A stretch of 64,000 nt of DNA from Nelumbo lutea (taxonomy: Eukaryota; Streptophyta; Magnoliopsida; Proteales; Nelumbonaceae). The notes below the pieces were generated by a model. That model did not search any database, was not told the origin of the DNA, and saw only the letters and a program-made list of their open reading frames with translations. This document shows, piece after piece, positions 43,701-52,839 of the stretch (within the stretch, counting starts at the first letter, position 1; the number at the start of each line of letters is the position of its first letter). A program made the translations under genes and the position numbers. The stretch is taken from contig JAKGHH010000001.1 in NCBI GenBank assembly GCA_022828595.1, positions 142,061,017 to 142,125,016 on the forward strand. The letters are read 5' to 3'.

Positions 43701-46324
43701 GAAGACTATATGTGTATTATATTATATTCATACATACATATATACACAAAGGATCAAAGATTCGCAACATATCGGCCCGTATCGGCTGATACATATTGTA
43801 TCGGTGGGTCACTGATATGTGAAATAACAGGTGTTTCGGGGTTTGACCTGTTTTAGGGGGAAGACAGGCCTTATACTGACCCCCCTGAACAAGTTTGTAA
43901 AGAAACTAAAACAAAATAAAAAGCACCTGATACAAAGTCCGACACGCCGGATGTATCGATATTTGCATGCATACATATGTATGTTTAGAAGACTGTAGTC
44001 TTGTATTGTTATGCCCTATAGAGGCTGAACCAATGTTGTAAAAGGTGTGGGAATTATACGCCTAGAGGCATGCTTCCACACGAGGTGCTGATGCCTCTGA
44101 GGCATATGCCTCAGGTGCATGAGGCATACCAGAGGCATGCATCTCATGCGTCTCATGCATGCCTCAAACAAAAAGAAAGAAACAAAATAAAAGAAAACAT
44201 AAAACCTTCTTCTTCTTCCTCCTCTTGAGGAGGCTTATGCCTTTTGTGTTCTGAACTACACCTCATGCCTCCAGGTGAATGCCTCGCATCACGCCTCTGT
44301 ATTTTAAAACAATGAGCTGAACTATTTGAACTCTAAACATCATAGATACAGCCTAAAAGAAAGTAAATTACTCTATCAACATCAAACTAAAGGCAATTTG
44401 TCAAAACATCAATATAGAAAAAAAAAACAAGTGAGGTGTAGTGTATCACACAAAATGAGTCTTCCTTGTGAGCCTAGGTATGCCAAAGGCACACCTTTTA
44501 AAACTTCAGCCAACCTGAACTGAACTTCTGTCCTAGAGTTTCTCGAATCCACTGGATATTATGAATCTTCTATTGCATCATGATTTTCAGAGATCTGCCT
44601 CAGGTGCAGCAATTGCTTTTGCTGCCACGGATCACGATAGTGTTTCAGATGCCATATTGAGTGTTTTAAGATCAGAAATTGTATATAACTCACTTAAACA
44701 TATTGATATACATCTATATTAATATTTCACCATCATTAACAGAAAATAGGAAGATAAAATTACTTTATCTTTTTCAAAAAAAAAACAAAAAGGTAGATAA
44801 GAGATAAGACCAATAAGTATCAGCTCCCTAAAGCAATAAAAAGAACTAGTACTGGAAAAAAAAAAATAGGTCAATAAGGAAGTATACCAGAAGCATCTTC
44901 AGGAGTGCATGAGTGCCTATTTGAGCAAGGGCAGTCTTAATTTGGTTGTTCCCTTCAAGCTCGTCAACATAGTAGGAAACACTTTCTCCATGCTCATAGG
45001 TCTCCACCAAGACAGCAGGATGCACAAGTGGATATAGAGGCTTTGGGAAGGAGACATCCTTCCAACTACGGAAATTATAAATAAAGCGGCTCAGTTGGGC
45101 AGCTTCCCTTGCAAGATCAACTTGAGACATCATAAAAACAGCAAACTGCTGTAGACTTTCATCCAGCCTCAGCCACTTAAGGGTAGGAATGAAATTTGAA
45201 AATTTGGCAACCAAGTTAATAATGAAAAAGTCTCTCCTAATTGCATCACTAACTCCTGGATGCCTAACTTTAACAGCAACTAAAATGGGCTTGACATGTT
45301 GACCTGGGTATTGAAAACGCAAGGAAGCTCGATGTACTTGGGCAACACTTCCAGATGCTACAGGTACCTCTTCAAAATCTTCAAAAATTTCAGGAAGCTT
45401 GTGATGAAATGCTTCCTCAATAATTCTTTTTGTGTAGGCAAAGCTATGAGCTGGTGCCTCAGTCTGCAGCTTCGAAAGCTCTGTGCATAGATCTCTAGGA
45501 AAGAGATCTGGTCGTGCAGCTGCCCATTGGCCCCATTTTATGAAAGCAGGACCAGCTTTTTCTAGGGTAAGATGGACAAGATGAAGCCATGTTTTCCTAA
45601 ACTGGTAACCAAAACAGTCCGCAAAAGGTGCCATTGCCATAGTGGGCAAGAATAAGATTGCCAAATAGATTGATCTCAGAAGCAAAATAAAACCCTCCAA
45701 GACCAAGAAAACGAATGATGTTAAATAAACATGTCCCTTTTCTGCATGCATGTATAAAGTCTTCCCTGTTGGAAAATATTCTGTATCAGCCCAAGCTTTC
45801 TGTGTGCATGCTACTTCTCCAATAACAAAGGCAAAAATGCTCGGAGCAACTAGATGGGACCTGGTCAATGCCATACTCACAGCACATGCAATCCTATTTA
45901 TTGGTGAAAAAGCTGGGCCACTATAAGAACATTTTTGTGAGAGCCTTTTCCAAGCAATTTGGGCATGATCTATCATAGTGCTACTTGCTGAGATGATACT
46001 AAAGCTTTTGGAATAATTAGTTTTCTGCATATTTTCTTTTGCCTTATGTGCTGTAAATGAAGCACGTCCTCTACTATAAAATTTATGCCATGTGTATAAT
46101 CTACATATGGGGGAAGGTAGTCCAACTGTAACAACCGCCCCATGCTTCTTTGCTTCCAAATAGCTGGTCCTCTGGTTTGTGAGAATAACATGTGCAACTC
46201 TTTTAACATTTCCAAATGCAAAAAACCTGTACATTTTCAACAACAGCATCACCCTTCCATCATACAGGTCTAAGAAAAAATTGGGAAAAAAATGAACTAA
46301 ACTTGAACCATATGAACAATGCAT
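31275..46324 (-). CDS. ABC1/UbiB-family atypical kinase (ADCK2-like), 4 coding exons
   Basis: ABC1 kinases are ancient atypical kinases of mitochondria and plastids tied to ubiquinone and prenyl-lipid metabolism. The exons 46,324-44,888, 42,966-42,697, 33,698-33,543 and 31,395-31,275 join in phase with GT-AG introns. In the conceptual protein of about 660 residues I see hydrophobic segments at 200-236, the KxGQ motif (263-266), the Ala-rich loop ASGSVAQVHRA (323-333), the ATP-site Lys 352 in VAVKV, the catalytic block HADMHPGN (485-492) and the metal-binding FLDVG (Asp 518). The C-terminal GWQQKLDPDY block matches plant ADCK2-like proteins of the Arabidopsis At1g61640 kind (from memory). Alternative starts are ATGs at 46,249 and 46,234; TAA precedes the first ATG directly, so the frame does not extend upstream. 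The last exon carries a one-base disruption (see its entry). Whether this copy is functional is open. Confidence 0.85.
31505..31732. repeat. (TA)n and (GA)n microsatellites in intron 3
   Basis: A TA-rich run lies at about 31,506-31,535 and (AG)n at about 31,701-31,730. Both lie in the last intron of the kinase gene. Confidence 0.85.
32460..33095 (+). pseudogene. LINE (L1-type) reverse transcriptase fragment in intron 3 of the kinase gene
   Basis: The plus strand reads GLMQGDPSSPFLFILVVEAL near 32,538 and the catalytic box YTDDTLI at 32,687-32,707, both diagnostic of non-LTR reverse transcriptase. QLWFNPIPSDINFQYVLSEK follows in another frame. Frameshifts and stops abound. It is antisense to the host kinase gene and inert. 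Confidence 0.75.
33543..33698 (-). CDS. ABC1 kinase exon 3
   Basis: It has 156 nt (52 codons), from EVEKLFNFWDS through HPAECMQQLLEQV to VTMLVLE. The acceptor is TTTGAGCAG|GAAGTA and the donor GAG|GTAATT at 33,542-33,541. It continues exon 2 in phase 0 (FIE + EVEKLF) across a 9.0-kb intron. Confidence 0.88.
33780..34100. mobile_element. Probable MITE in intron 2
   Basis: The phrases GCCGGGTCACAGGTCAAACAG and CCAGTGAACCATGACATCAGA at one end and GACCGGCTGCCGGTTCC at the other resemble a common plant MITE class. I did not find a clear target duplication, so the ends are approximate. Confidence 0.35.
34582..35160. mobile_element. hAT MITE in intron 2 of the kinase gene, 579 bp
   Basis: It starts TAAGGGTGGATCC and ends TATCCACCCCTA. 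The 8-bp flanks ACTAGAAC (34,574-34,581) and ATTAGAAC (35,161-35,168) differ by one transition. The interior is built of GAGCTCGGCTC/AAGCTCAAA phrases. No coding capacity. Confidence 0.82.
36497..36814 (+). repeat. 5' LTR of the copia element
   Basis: It has 318 bp. Compared with the 3' LTR it lacks 45 bp between two AGCTGTGGT copies and two 3-bp units. It holds the TATATATA promoter-like stretch near 36,648. Confidence 0.95.
36815..36830 (+). other. Primer binding site of the copia element (tRNA-iMet)
   Basis: TGGTATCAGAGCCAGG directly abuts the 5' LTR and matches the complement of the 3' end of plant initiator methionine tRNA. Confidence 0.92.
37309..37455 (+). repeat. Tandem duplication in the copia leader
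   Basis: A unit of about 72 bp (GCAAGCTCA, CTATA, AGTTTGGACTG, GCGACTGAATTGCTTC, TTTCAGGACTGATTAA) occurs twice head to tail between the primer site and gag. Confidence 0.85.
37665..38768 (+). pseudogene. gag and start of protease of the copia element, broken
   Basis: The ATG at 37,665 opens MESKIQAECSLG, and the copia gag signature KFDGSNYLEWAQ follows. A TAG at 37,911 (probably from CAG) and a frameshift near 38,090 interrupt it. The zinc knuckle CEHCKKPKHTKETC is at 38,413-38,454. The protease begins WVIDS at about 38,735. There one G is missing (38,750), which destroys the D-S-G active site and ends the frame at 38,768. Confidence 0.88.
38750..39841 (+). pseudogene. Protease remainder and integrase of the copia element
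   Basis: After the shift the protease continues (AFDHMTS, VLHVPKLDTNLLSVS). A second shift near 39,090 leads into the GAG-pre-integrase zinc region (LWHNRLGHLSFRSLQ, CESCEFAK). The integrase core keeps its acidic residues in HTDVWGP, LKSDNANEYF and PQQNGVAERKNR. A TAG at 39,839 interrupts an otherwise continuous frame into RT. Confidence 0.88.
39842..41968 (+). pseudogene. Reverse transcriptase and RNase H of the copia element
   Basis: The frame is open from 39,842 to 41,596. The RT domain spans about 40,430-41,240 (GCIWVFTMKHNADGSIERYK, MDVKNAFLNGDL, LYGLKQSPRAWFDRF) with an intact catalytic YADD at 41,006-41,017. RNase H begins VEVYTDADWAWSVDDRRSTSG. A TAA at 41,594 and a shift near 41,750 break it. 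Its end (HIEVDRHFVRDRV, LADILTKAVSRKKLE) runs up to the polypurine tract. RT itself looks competent. Confidence 0.9.
41962..41970 (+). other. Polypurine tract of the copia element
   Basis: GAGGGGGAT directly precedes the 3' LTR at 41,971. Confidence 0.85.
41971..42339 (+). repeat. 3' LTR of the copia element
   Basis: It has 369 bp, TGTAGAGAAC to AAACCTACA. It keeps the 45-bp segment lost from the 5' LTR. Confidence 0.95.
42697..42966 (-). CDS. ABC1 kinase exon 2 (catalytic block)
   Basis: It has 270 nt (90 codons), from VDNFIHADMHPGN to NPKVFIE. The acceptor is TTTTCCAG|GTGGAC and the donor GAG|GTAATA at 42,696-42,695. It carries the invariant HADxHPGN and DxG residues of the family. It lies only 358 bp from the copia 3' LTR end. 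Confidence 0.9.
43165..43372 (+). repeat. Dispersed repeat, copy A
   Basis: It shares GTATTGGCTGATA, GTTTCGGGGTCTGACCTGTTT, AGACAGGTCTTATACTGACCCC and a GTATTGATATTT end with the copy at 43,756. Probably a MITE; both copies lie in intron 1 of the kinase gene. Confidence 0.7.
43573..43640 (+). repeat. tRNA-derived (SINE-like) promoter relic
   Basis: TGGTGTAATGGTAAAATCTTGG resembles an RNA polymerase III A box, and GGTTCAACTCC about 35 bases later resembles a B box (GGTTCRANTCC). The spacing fits a tRNA head. The sequence does not fold as a proper tRNA, so a tRNA-derived SINE head in intron 1 is the best reading. Confidence 0.4.
43756..43964 (+). repeat. Dispersed repeat, copy B
   Basis: Direct-orientation relative of the repeat at 43,165 (CGTATCGGCTGATA, TTTCGGGGTTTGACCTGTTTT, AGACAGGCCTTATACTGACCCC, TGTATCGATATT). 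The near-palindromic GTATCGGC/GATACA phrases suggest terminal inverted repeats. Confidence 0.7.
44040..44320. repeat. GAGGCAT/ATGCCTC inverted-motif cluster, probable MITE
   Basis: The heptamer GAGGCAT and its inverse ATGCCTC recur many times within 280 bp, giving overlapping small hairpins. The ends AATGTTGTAAAA and TTTTAAAACAAT are loosely inverted. It lies in intron 1 of the kinase gene. Confidence 0.5.
44888..46324 (-). CDS. ABC1 kinase exon 1
   Basis: It holds 479 codons, from MHCSYGSS to HALLKMLL. It encodes the N-terminal region (possible mitochondrial targeting, Arg/Lys-rich with few acids), a hydrophobic helix pair, the KxGQ motif and the N-lobe. The donor is CTG|GTATAC at 44,887-44,886. 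The open frame runs a few codons into the intron (VYFLIDLFFFF), which is not coding. Confidence 0.88.
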
Positions 46325-47196
46325 GGCTTAAGAGATGCCAATTCTTCAGAGCAATCAAATAACTCCAGAAACTATTACTGGGCAGTTAGAAGCCACATGG
46401 AACAAAATCATTTAATTGTGGTTTCCCAGCATTTAGCCAATTCCAGGTAGTTTGGGTAAGGCTAGACCAAGATATTAAATTGTAGTCTACCTAAGATTCA
46501 CATGTATAAAATTGCATTATGTGACACGTATTCATTATCAGGATTCAGAATGTTAAAAAAATAGAGAAGGGACTTATTCCTCAATATAAGGAAGTGCAAA
46601 AGATGCCTTAATGCCTAAACATTCACATTAGAACCTGGGACTTATTCCTCAGTTACTGATTTGCTATCGCTACAAAGACGAATTGCCTAAAAACTTTAAC
46701 ATTATGTTTGTGTTGGGAAACAAAGAAACATTCCATCCTTTAAATTGGCACCAACATATTAAAAAGGAAATAAAAAGAAAAATTTATCAGGACACGATGA
46801 AACTTCTATGCAAGCAAAACTAAAGTTACCCTTGCCTGAAACCTAATTCAAATACTCAACTAAGTACACAAACAATAAGCATAAAATTTGCTTACGGATT
46901 ACGAGAAACAGAATGAAACCTGGCCTACAAGATTTTTCCCCTATAACTTCTATCAGAAACAGCTAAGAATTTATAGACTGAATATTTCACAAAATAAACG
47001 CCTCACTTTTGTTAAAACCTTAACCTACGCATGTCCAAGTGCAACCATTAGAAGACAGAATTGGAACCAAGCAATCCAACAAGATTATGATTCTAAAGTG
47101 TCATAATTTCGCATGTCGAGACGACCCCTTCAGATAAAGAAGACAAAAACAGATAATGGGAGAAGAGAGAAGATCTATGAAGTTGCTGGTACAAAC

Positions 47197-47385
47197 CTCG
47201 ACATGGCAATTATTGTCGCAGCGAGGGGTTTCAATTAAAATGAGACCTTTGTGATGAATTCTCCCCGCCGGCATTTTCTCCCGTTAGTACAGAAAACCAT
47301 CCCTCTTAATCGCCACACCCCATGCCACAGTCGTCCTGGTTCATCGTCGTCATTCGATGGGTAGAGAGGGAGAGAGAAGGGGAGA
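47197..47385 (-). other. Probable 5' untranslated exon of the kinase gene
   Basis: A good donor (ATGTCGAG|GTTTGTACC, 47,196-47,195) follows a CT-rich leader. The acceptor would lie near 46,345-46,385. The leader has several upstream ATGs: a 15-codon frame (MTTMNQDDC...), a 21-codon frame (MVFCTNGRKC...) and one beginning MPAGRIHHKG. The exon borders are inferred. Confidence 0.4.
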
Positions 47386-47410
47386 AAAACAAGAATTTTG
47401 AATGCGATGA

Positions 47411-47600
47411 ATATTATACACGAGGACGGAGGACCGATCTCTGAGGTCTTTCTTTCAGTAAGTGCTTGGCCATGGCCGGACCGTCGATGCCTTGAGTGGG
47501 TGTCTCGGGTTAAGGCCCAGCCCAAACCCAACGGCCCCAAGCCCTTCAGGCTTCATTTGCTAGGGCAGCCTTAATAGCCAAACCCGAGCGGCGAAGCCCA
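47411..47600 (-). promoter_or_regulatory. Probable promoter of the kinase gene with site II motifs
   Basis: Read on the minus strand, TGGGCT/TGGGCC (site II) elements lie at 47,595-47,600, 47,519-47,524 and 47,514-47,519, with an AAACCC telo-box-like word beside them. TATAATAT lies at 47,418-47,411. Site II plus telo-box is known from promoters of plant nuclear genes for mitochondrial and ribosomal proteins, which fits a mitochondrial kinase. Confidence 0.45.
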
Positions 47601-47841
47601 ATTAATGTGGTTTCTAATAATCAAGACAAAACATTGATACAATACTAAGTCGGATTTTAAGGTTAGCAGCATTTGATAATGAGAAGAGTAGTTGAATTGA
47701 ATGACTTAATTATATTGTCTTTTGGTAGATGAAAGAATCACACAAATAAAATGTTTAGGGCATAGTAACCAGCTCAACATGTAATTTAGCCAATAATTAA
47801 AGAGTTCACGATCTACTTAGAGACTTGCTAGATAATAAACC

Positions 47842-48455
47842 TGACGAGGGACGATTTGGCCCGTATAATGATGTGACGACATGTGGAGTGGCGGAATGAT
47901 GTGGTGGCATCTCAGCGATCTCAGTTACCTCATGCACCTTGAGTCACCTAGCTAGACCGAGGCTCGAGTAGTTCAACTATATGGACTGACCTGGCGAGGT
48001 GCCATGTAACTTCTTTATAGAAGTCAATTGTCTCCGGTCTCCTTGGGATCATGGCATTAGTCAACGGATTTTATCTTCTCTTTGCCCGATTTGAATGGAC
48101 TTGGATAAGCCTTATCAGCTTATGTGGAGTCCATTTTTGGGTGTGAAACTAACTCCGAACTAGACAGGCCAACGATCTCAGACATGCATCATGAGGCCCA
48201 TGGGAACTTACCTATATAAAGGCCTCGCCTCTAGCCTCACAAGGTATGCACGACTTAGCTCTCGAATTCCCTTGCAATTTAAGCTCTCAGCTCTCTTAAA
48301 TCTCCACATCACTAACTTACACATCGGAGTGCCCACACTGTGTAAAGTACCCCGGACACAATGACAACCTTGTTTTGCAGCTCAACCAGACGACATCACT
48401 AGCCCTACGTCCGAGTTGTCCTCCAACAGGGAGCTACCAGGTCGCGCTAATATCA
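47842..48455 (+). repeat. 5' LTR of the Tat element (614 bp)
   Basis: TGACGAGGGACGATTTGGCC to GCTAATATCA. It has a stretch of about 200 bp (after GAATGATGTGG, to AATGGACTTGGATAAGCC) absent from the 3' LTR. Confidence 0.85.
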
Positions 48456-48457
48456 AT

Positions 48458-48474
48458 TGGCTCCGTTTGTGGGA
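48458..48474 (+). other. Primer binding site of the Tat element
   Basis: TGGCTCCGTTTGTGGGA lies two bases after the LTR. It resembles the TGGCGCCGT... primer sites common in Tat-lineage elements. The exact tRNA is not assigned. Confidence 0.6.
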
Positions 48475-49191
48475 ACCACAACAAAAAGCCAAGTTCTCAC
48501 TTCACTCTACTTCACTACAACAATCTTAGTGGCATCCACAAGCAAACCCGCAAACAACAACAACCAGGTTACAAGGGGGCAAGACCAACCTATAGCACAT
48601 CCTAAAGTCCCCCCTATAACCATCAGGCAGTTCACAGTGCCCTTGACCCTACCAGGCATGCCTATTATGTCAAATCTAGCCTCCCCTACACCATGTGAAT
48701 GCGCCTCTTCCTCTAGTCAAATCATCAGTGGTTCCTACTACAATTGACGTGGCATGAACCTGCAAATGAGAACATAGGAGGAGAGATTTGCCGCCTTAGT
48801 AGGAATGCATTAATAGCCACAGCAGCAACAATAGCAAAATCTGAACCAAAACCAGTAGCCTGATGATCAACAGTCGGACAACTAGAACTAGGACTAGGTC
48901 TCGGACCCTCTCGTCGCATCGACAACCGGAACCAAGTCTCGATTAAAGAGCACAATCGAGATACAACACCGATCAAAGCTAAAGGGAACAACTCAATCGA
49001 GGTATCAAGGAGGAGGCGTCACTGACGTGCACGCCGCGACACTGGGAGAAGCCACCTTGCTCCCACAAACAACGAAGAGGTAGAAAGAAAAGGAGAGGTG
49101 AACCAAGTTGTCATCCAGCCAGCAACATAGCAGGTGACCCGCACCTCCCCACTTGCACCAAAGATCCTGACGGCCCCACGACCTATGGACT

Positions 49192-50430
49192 TTAAAGCCC
49201 CAAGCCTGGAGTCTTACAATGGAACTATTGATCCAATTGACCATATAGAGAACTTCTAGGCGTTGATGCAACTTCATAGGGCCAATGACGCGAGCCTATG
49301 CATGGCCTTCCCGACCACTTTCCAGGGCACAACTTGGATGTGGTACTTAGGACTGGCCGCAAGCTCAATTAAAAGTTGGAACTAGTTCGTGAACCTCTTC
49401 ACCACACACTTTGCCACTAGCAAGAGATGTCCAAAATCTATGACTTTCCTATTGAATGTGGTCCAGCGACTAGACAAGATGCTCTGGGATTACATCAAGT
49501 GGTTTAACCTGGAGCGCCTCCAGATTCCAAACCTCAACCCAACATTTCAGCTCACTGCAATGGTCAATGGCGTCTTCCACCCCGACTTGCTTTGGGAAGT
49601 TGAGTTGAACCCTCCATCTTCTATGGAGGAGTTCCTCCACCAAGCCAACAATTTCACAATGGCAGAGGAGGCGCTAGGATCCCGGTTAGAGCTGAGCGGG
49701 AAGAGGAAGCGAGCAAAAGAAGAAGCAGGAAGTAGCAAACAAAGGCACAAGAGTAAGTCACCAAAGAGAAGCAGGTCCCCCCCGAAGTAGGCGTAGCAAG
49801 TCTCCTAGAAAAAGGAGTATGTCCCTGTCGCGAAGTTCCAGGTCGTCAAGCTGGCGTTCAAGGACCCCTCCAGTTTAGAACAAAAGTTGCACAACCCTCA
49901 ACGAAAAGAAAGAGGAAATATTAATGCACATCAAGATAGCCGAGTATGTTAAGTGGCTACCCAGGATGAGAGGCAACCCCGCAAACAAGAACCCAAACAA
50001 GTACTGCCATTTCCACTGCGACATCGGTCATGACACAGAGAATTGTCACAACCTTAAGGACGAGGTCGAGGAGTTGATTTGTTGAGGCTACCTCAAGAAA
50101 TTCATCAAGCGTGATGACCAGGGCTGACTTGTTGACCAGCCAAGAGAAGTGCCAGAGTCGAGCAAGAACCAGGATCAGGACCAGTAACATCAAGACCCAC
50201 CACCACTAGAATGGCTCATTCGCGGAGTGATCAACATGATCACCGGAGGATTTATCGTGGCAAGATGCACAACTGCGGTAGGGAAGAACTCAATCCAAGA
50301 GCTTGAGCATGAGGACGAGAATCCACCAAAGTGCCCTCATGTGGAGGAAGTCATATACTTCACCAAGGATAACGCTCGTGGATTCCAGTATTCGTACGAT
50401 GATGCCCTCATCGTCAAAAATGATCATTAA
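49192..50430 (+). pseudogene. gag of the Tat element, broken
   Basis: It reads SLESYNGTIDPIDHIENF, a TAG at 49,257, FQGTTWMWYL, a TAG at 49,383, then an open stretch (49,389-49,790) with WDYIKWFNLERLQIPNL and LNPPSSMEEFLHQANNF. An Arg/Ser-rich segment follows, then the zinc-binding KYCHFHCDIGHDTENC (about 50,001-50,048). GVINMITGG and DDALIVKN lead to the protease region. Confidence 0.8.
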
Positions 50431-50812
50431 CAACTTCAAGATAAAGCAAATCTTGATCGAGTCCAGAAACTCGTCTGACATTCTATTTCTGGATGTGTTC
50501 AAGAAGATGCAACTAGAGAGAAAGGACCTGCAGCCAGTCGACATCCCCCTCGTCAGCTTCAGTGAAGATGTGGTAAGACCTCTGGGCCAGATCAAAGTGC
50601 TAGTCACAGTAGGCTCTGATCTGAATTCAGTCAGTTTCGAGCATAGCTTCCTAGTGGTCGCTACTTCATCCTCTACAATGCCATCTTGGGTCGAGCTATC
50701 CTTCATGCACTTCGGGCAGTAGTGTTGACCTACTACTTGTCGATGAAGTTCCCGACGAGATATATGGTGTAGGGATAGTACAAAGTGACCAACTGGAATC
50801 ACACAAGTGCTA
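50431..50812 (+). pseudogene. Protease region of the Tat element, active site lost
   Basis: ILIESRNSSDILFLDVFKKM (near 50,450-50,510) and PLVSFSEDVVRPLGQIKVLV match Tat-type proteases. The usual Asp-Ser-Gly catalytic triplet reads Glu-Ser-Arg, so the enzyme is inactive. Confidence 0.72.
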
Positions 50813-50813
50813 C

Positions 50814-52207
50814 ATGGCAGCATTGAAAGGCAAAGGAAAGCTAGCAGATGATGTCGACTTGCAGCCGCCCCTGGAGAATACCGATGAGCGAGTTCGCCCA
50901 ATGGAGGACACCACCCTGGTCCTAGTCTCAGACACTGAGCCCAAGAAGACGGTCCAAATCGACGCTTGCCTTGTAGAGCCACTACGGTCACAACTAGTAA
51001 GTTTTTTACTTAGTAATTTAGATGTTTTTGCATGGTCGGCAGCAGAAATGCCCAGCATAGATCCCCTCTGTCATTACTCATAGGTTGAATGTCGACCCTT
51101 TAGTCAGACTAGTTAAGCAGAGGAAGAGGAACCTCACCGTAGAAAGGTGGAGGATAGTAGATGAGGAGATTGGGAAGCTCCTTGTAGAAAACTTTGTTAG
51201 AGAGGTCCAGTATCCGAGCTGGGTAGCCAACTTAGTGCTTGTGAAAAAGGCAAATGGAAAGTGGCACATGTGCATCGACTATACCAACCTCAATGGAGCT
51301 TACCCAAATGACAGTTTCCCACTCCCTTGAATAGACCGCCTGGTAGATGTGACCTTGAGACACGAGTTGTTGAGCTTCATGGATGCCTGCTCCAGCTACA
51401 ACCAGATCTGGATGAACCTAGCAGACTAAGAACAAATAGCCTTTGTAACCAAACTTAGGCTTGTATTGCTATAAAGTTATGCCCTTCAGATTGAAAAACA
51501 CTGGAGTAACTTTCTAGTGACTTGTAAATAAGATTTTTTCAAATTTAATTGGCAATAAAATAGAGGCTTATGTTGATGACATGGTTGTGAAGACTCAATT
51601 TTCAAATTCTTTAATTTCATATTTAAATTGTATTTTTGAAATCTTAAGAAAGTATAATATGAAGCTCAGCCCGAACAAGTGTGTCTTCGGGGTCACGTTG
51701 GGTAAATTTCTTTACTATATAGTGCATCGACGTGGCACCGAAGCCAACCTGGATAAATTCCAGGTAATCATAGATACGAGACCACCTAGGTTAATAAAAG
51801 AAGTCTAAAAACTAATTGGTTGGATAGCCACCCTGAATTGGTTTATGTCTAAATTGGCTAGGCGGTGCCTCCCATTCTTTAAGGCAATAAAGATAAATGA
51901 AGATTTTGAGTGGAACGAGGAGTGCTAGCTCATGTCCGACGAGTTCAAAAGGTACCTCAGTTCACCTCCCCTATTGACCAAACCAAAACCAGGAGACGAG
52001 CTAAAACTCTATCTCTTTGTGAGTGACAAAGTAGTTAGCTTAGTACTAATTCGAGAAGTAGATGGGGTGCAACGACATGTCTACTATATAAGTAAAGTTT
52101 TGCATGTAGCTAAGACCAAGGTACCTCGACATAGAAAAGTTGGCCTTTGCCTTGGTATTGGCAGCTTTGGAAGTTGCATCCATACTTTGAAGCCCATATC
52201 ATTGTAG
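50814..52207 (+). pseudogene. Reverse transcriptase and RNase H of the Tat element, broken
   Basis: RT starts in EIGKLLVENFVREVQYPSWV and KWHMCIDYTNLNGAYP (51,085-51,330), then is broken by TGA and TAG codons. The catalytic YVDD is intact at 51,569-51,580 (AYVDDMVVKT). NMKLSPNKCVFGV and the RNase H segment LYLFVSDKVVSLVLIREVDG (about 52,000-52,060) follow. Confidence 0.82.
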
Positions 52208-52429
52208 TCCTAACCGGCCGACCTTTAAAGCTTGTTCTTTAAAAGCCCAAGGTCTCGGGAAGATTGACGAAGTGGGCCATTGAGCTAAGCAAATATGACA
52301 TCCAATTCGGGTCGTGCCTAGCAATCAAAGCGTAGGTCATGGCTGACTTCGTTGTCAAGTGCACGTTCAACATGCTAACCCCTGGAGTGATTGAGTCTGC
52401 TACCATGTTGGAGGCATCTACTAGTGCGG

Positions 52430-52790
52430 AACCCACCCTGACCTTGGACAAGGAGCTCTGGATCCTCCACGTGGATGACTCATCTAACTAGCACAGAAGT
52501 GGAAATAGGCTGATATTTTATGGGCCTAGCGGGCTAAAGCTGGAGTCGCCCTCCAGTTTGCATTCGAAGCATCGAATAATGAAGTGGAGTATAAAGCGGT
52601 AATAGTCGTTCTGACTTTGGTAAAGGAGGTTGGCGTAAGCATCTCGTGGTATGGGTATTATGAGCCTCAGGAGCCTGCCATGACAACTTATTTGGCCAAG
52701 GTGAGAGAGCTCCTGCCCAGTTTCCACTCCTGGTACATCCAACAAATTCCAAGATCCGAGAATACAAAAGACTGATGTGCTTTCGAAGCT
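52430..52790 (+). pseudogene. Second (archaeal-type) RNase H of the Tat element
   Basis: ELWILHVDDSSN and then, in another frame, EASNNEVEYKAVIVVLTLVKE correspond to the extra RNase H that Tat and Ogre elements carry between RNase H and integrase. Stops and a frameshift break it. Confidence 0.68.
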
Positions 52791-52839
52791 AACCAGCGTT
52801 GACAGAAGAGGTCTCTCCTGTTTTGGTTGTGAAGCCGAG

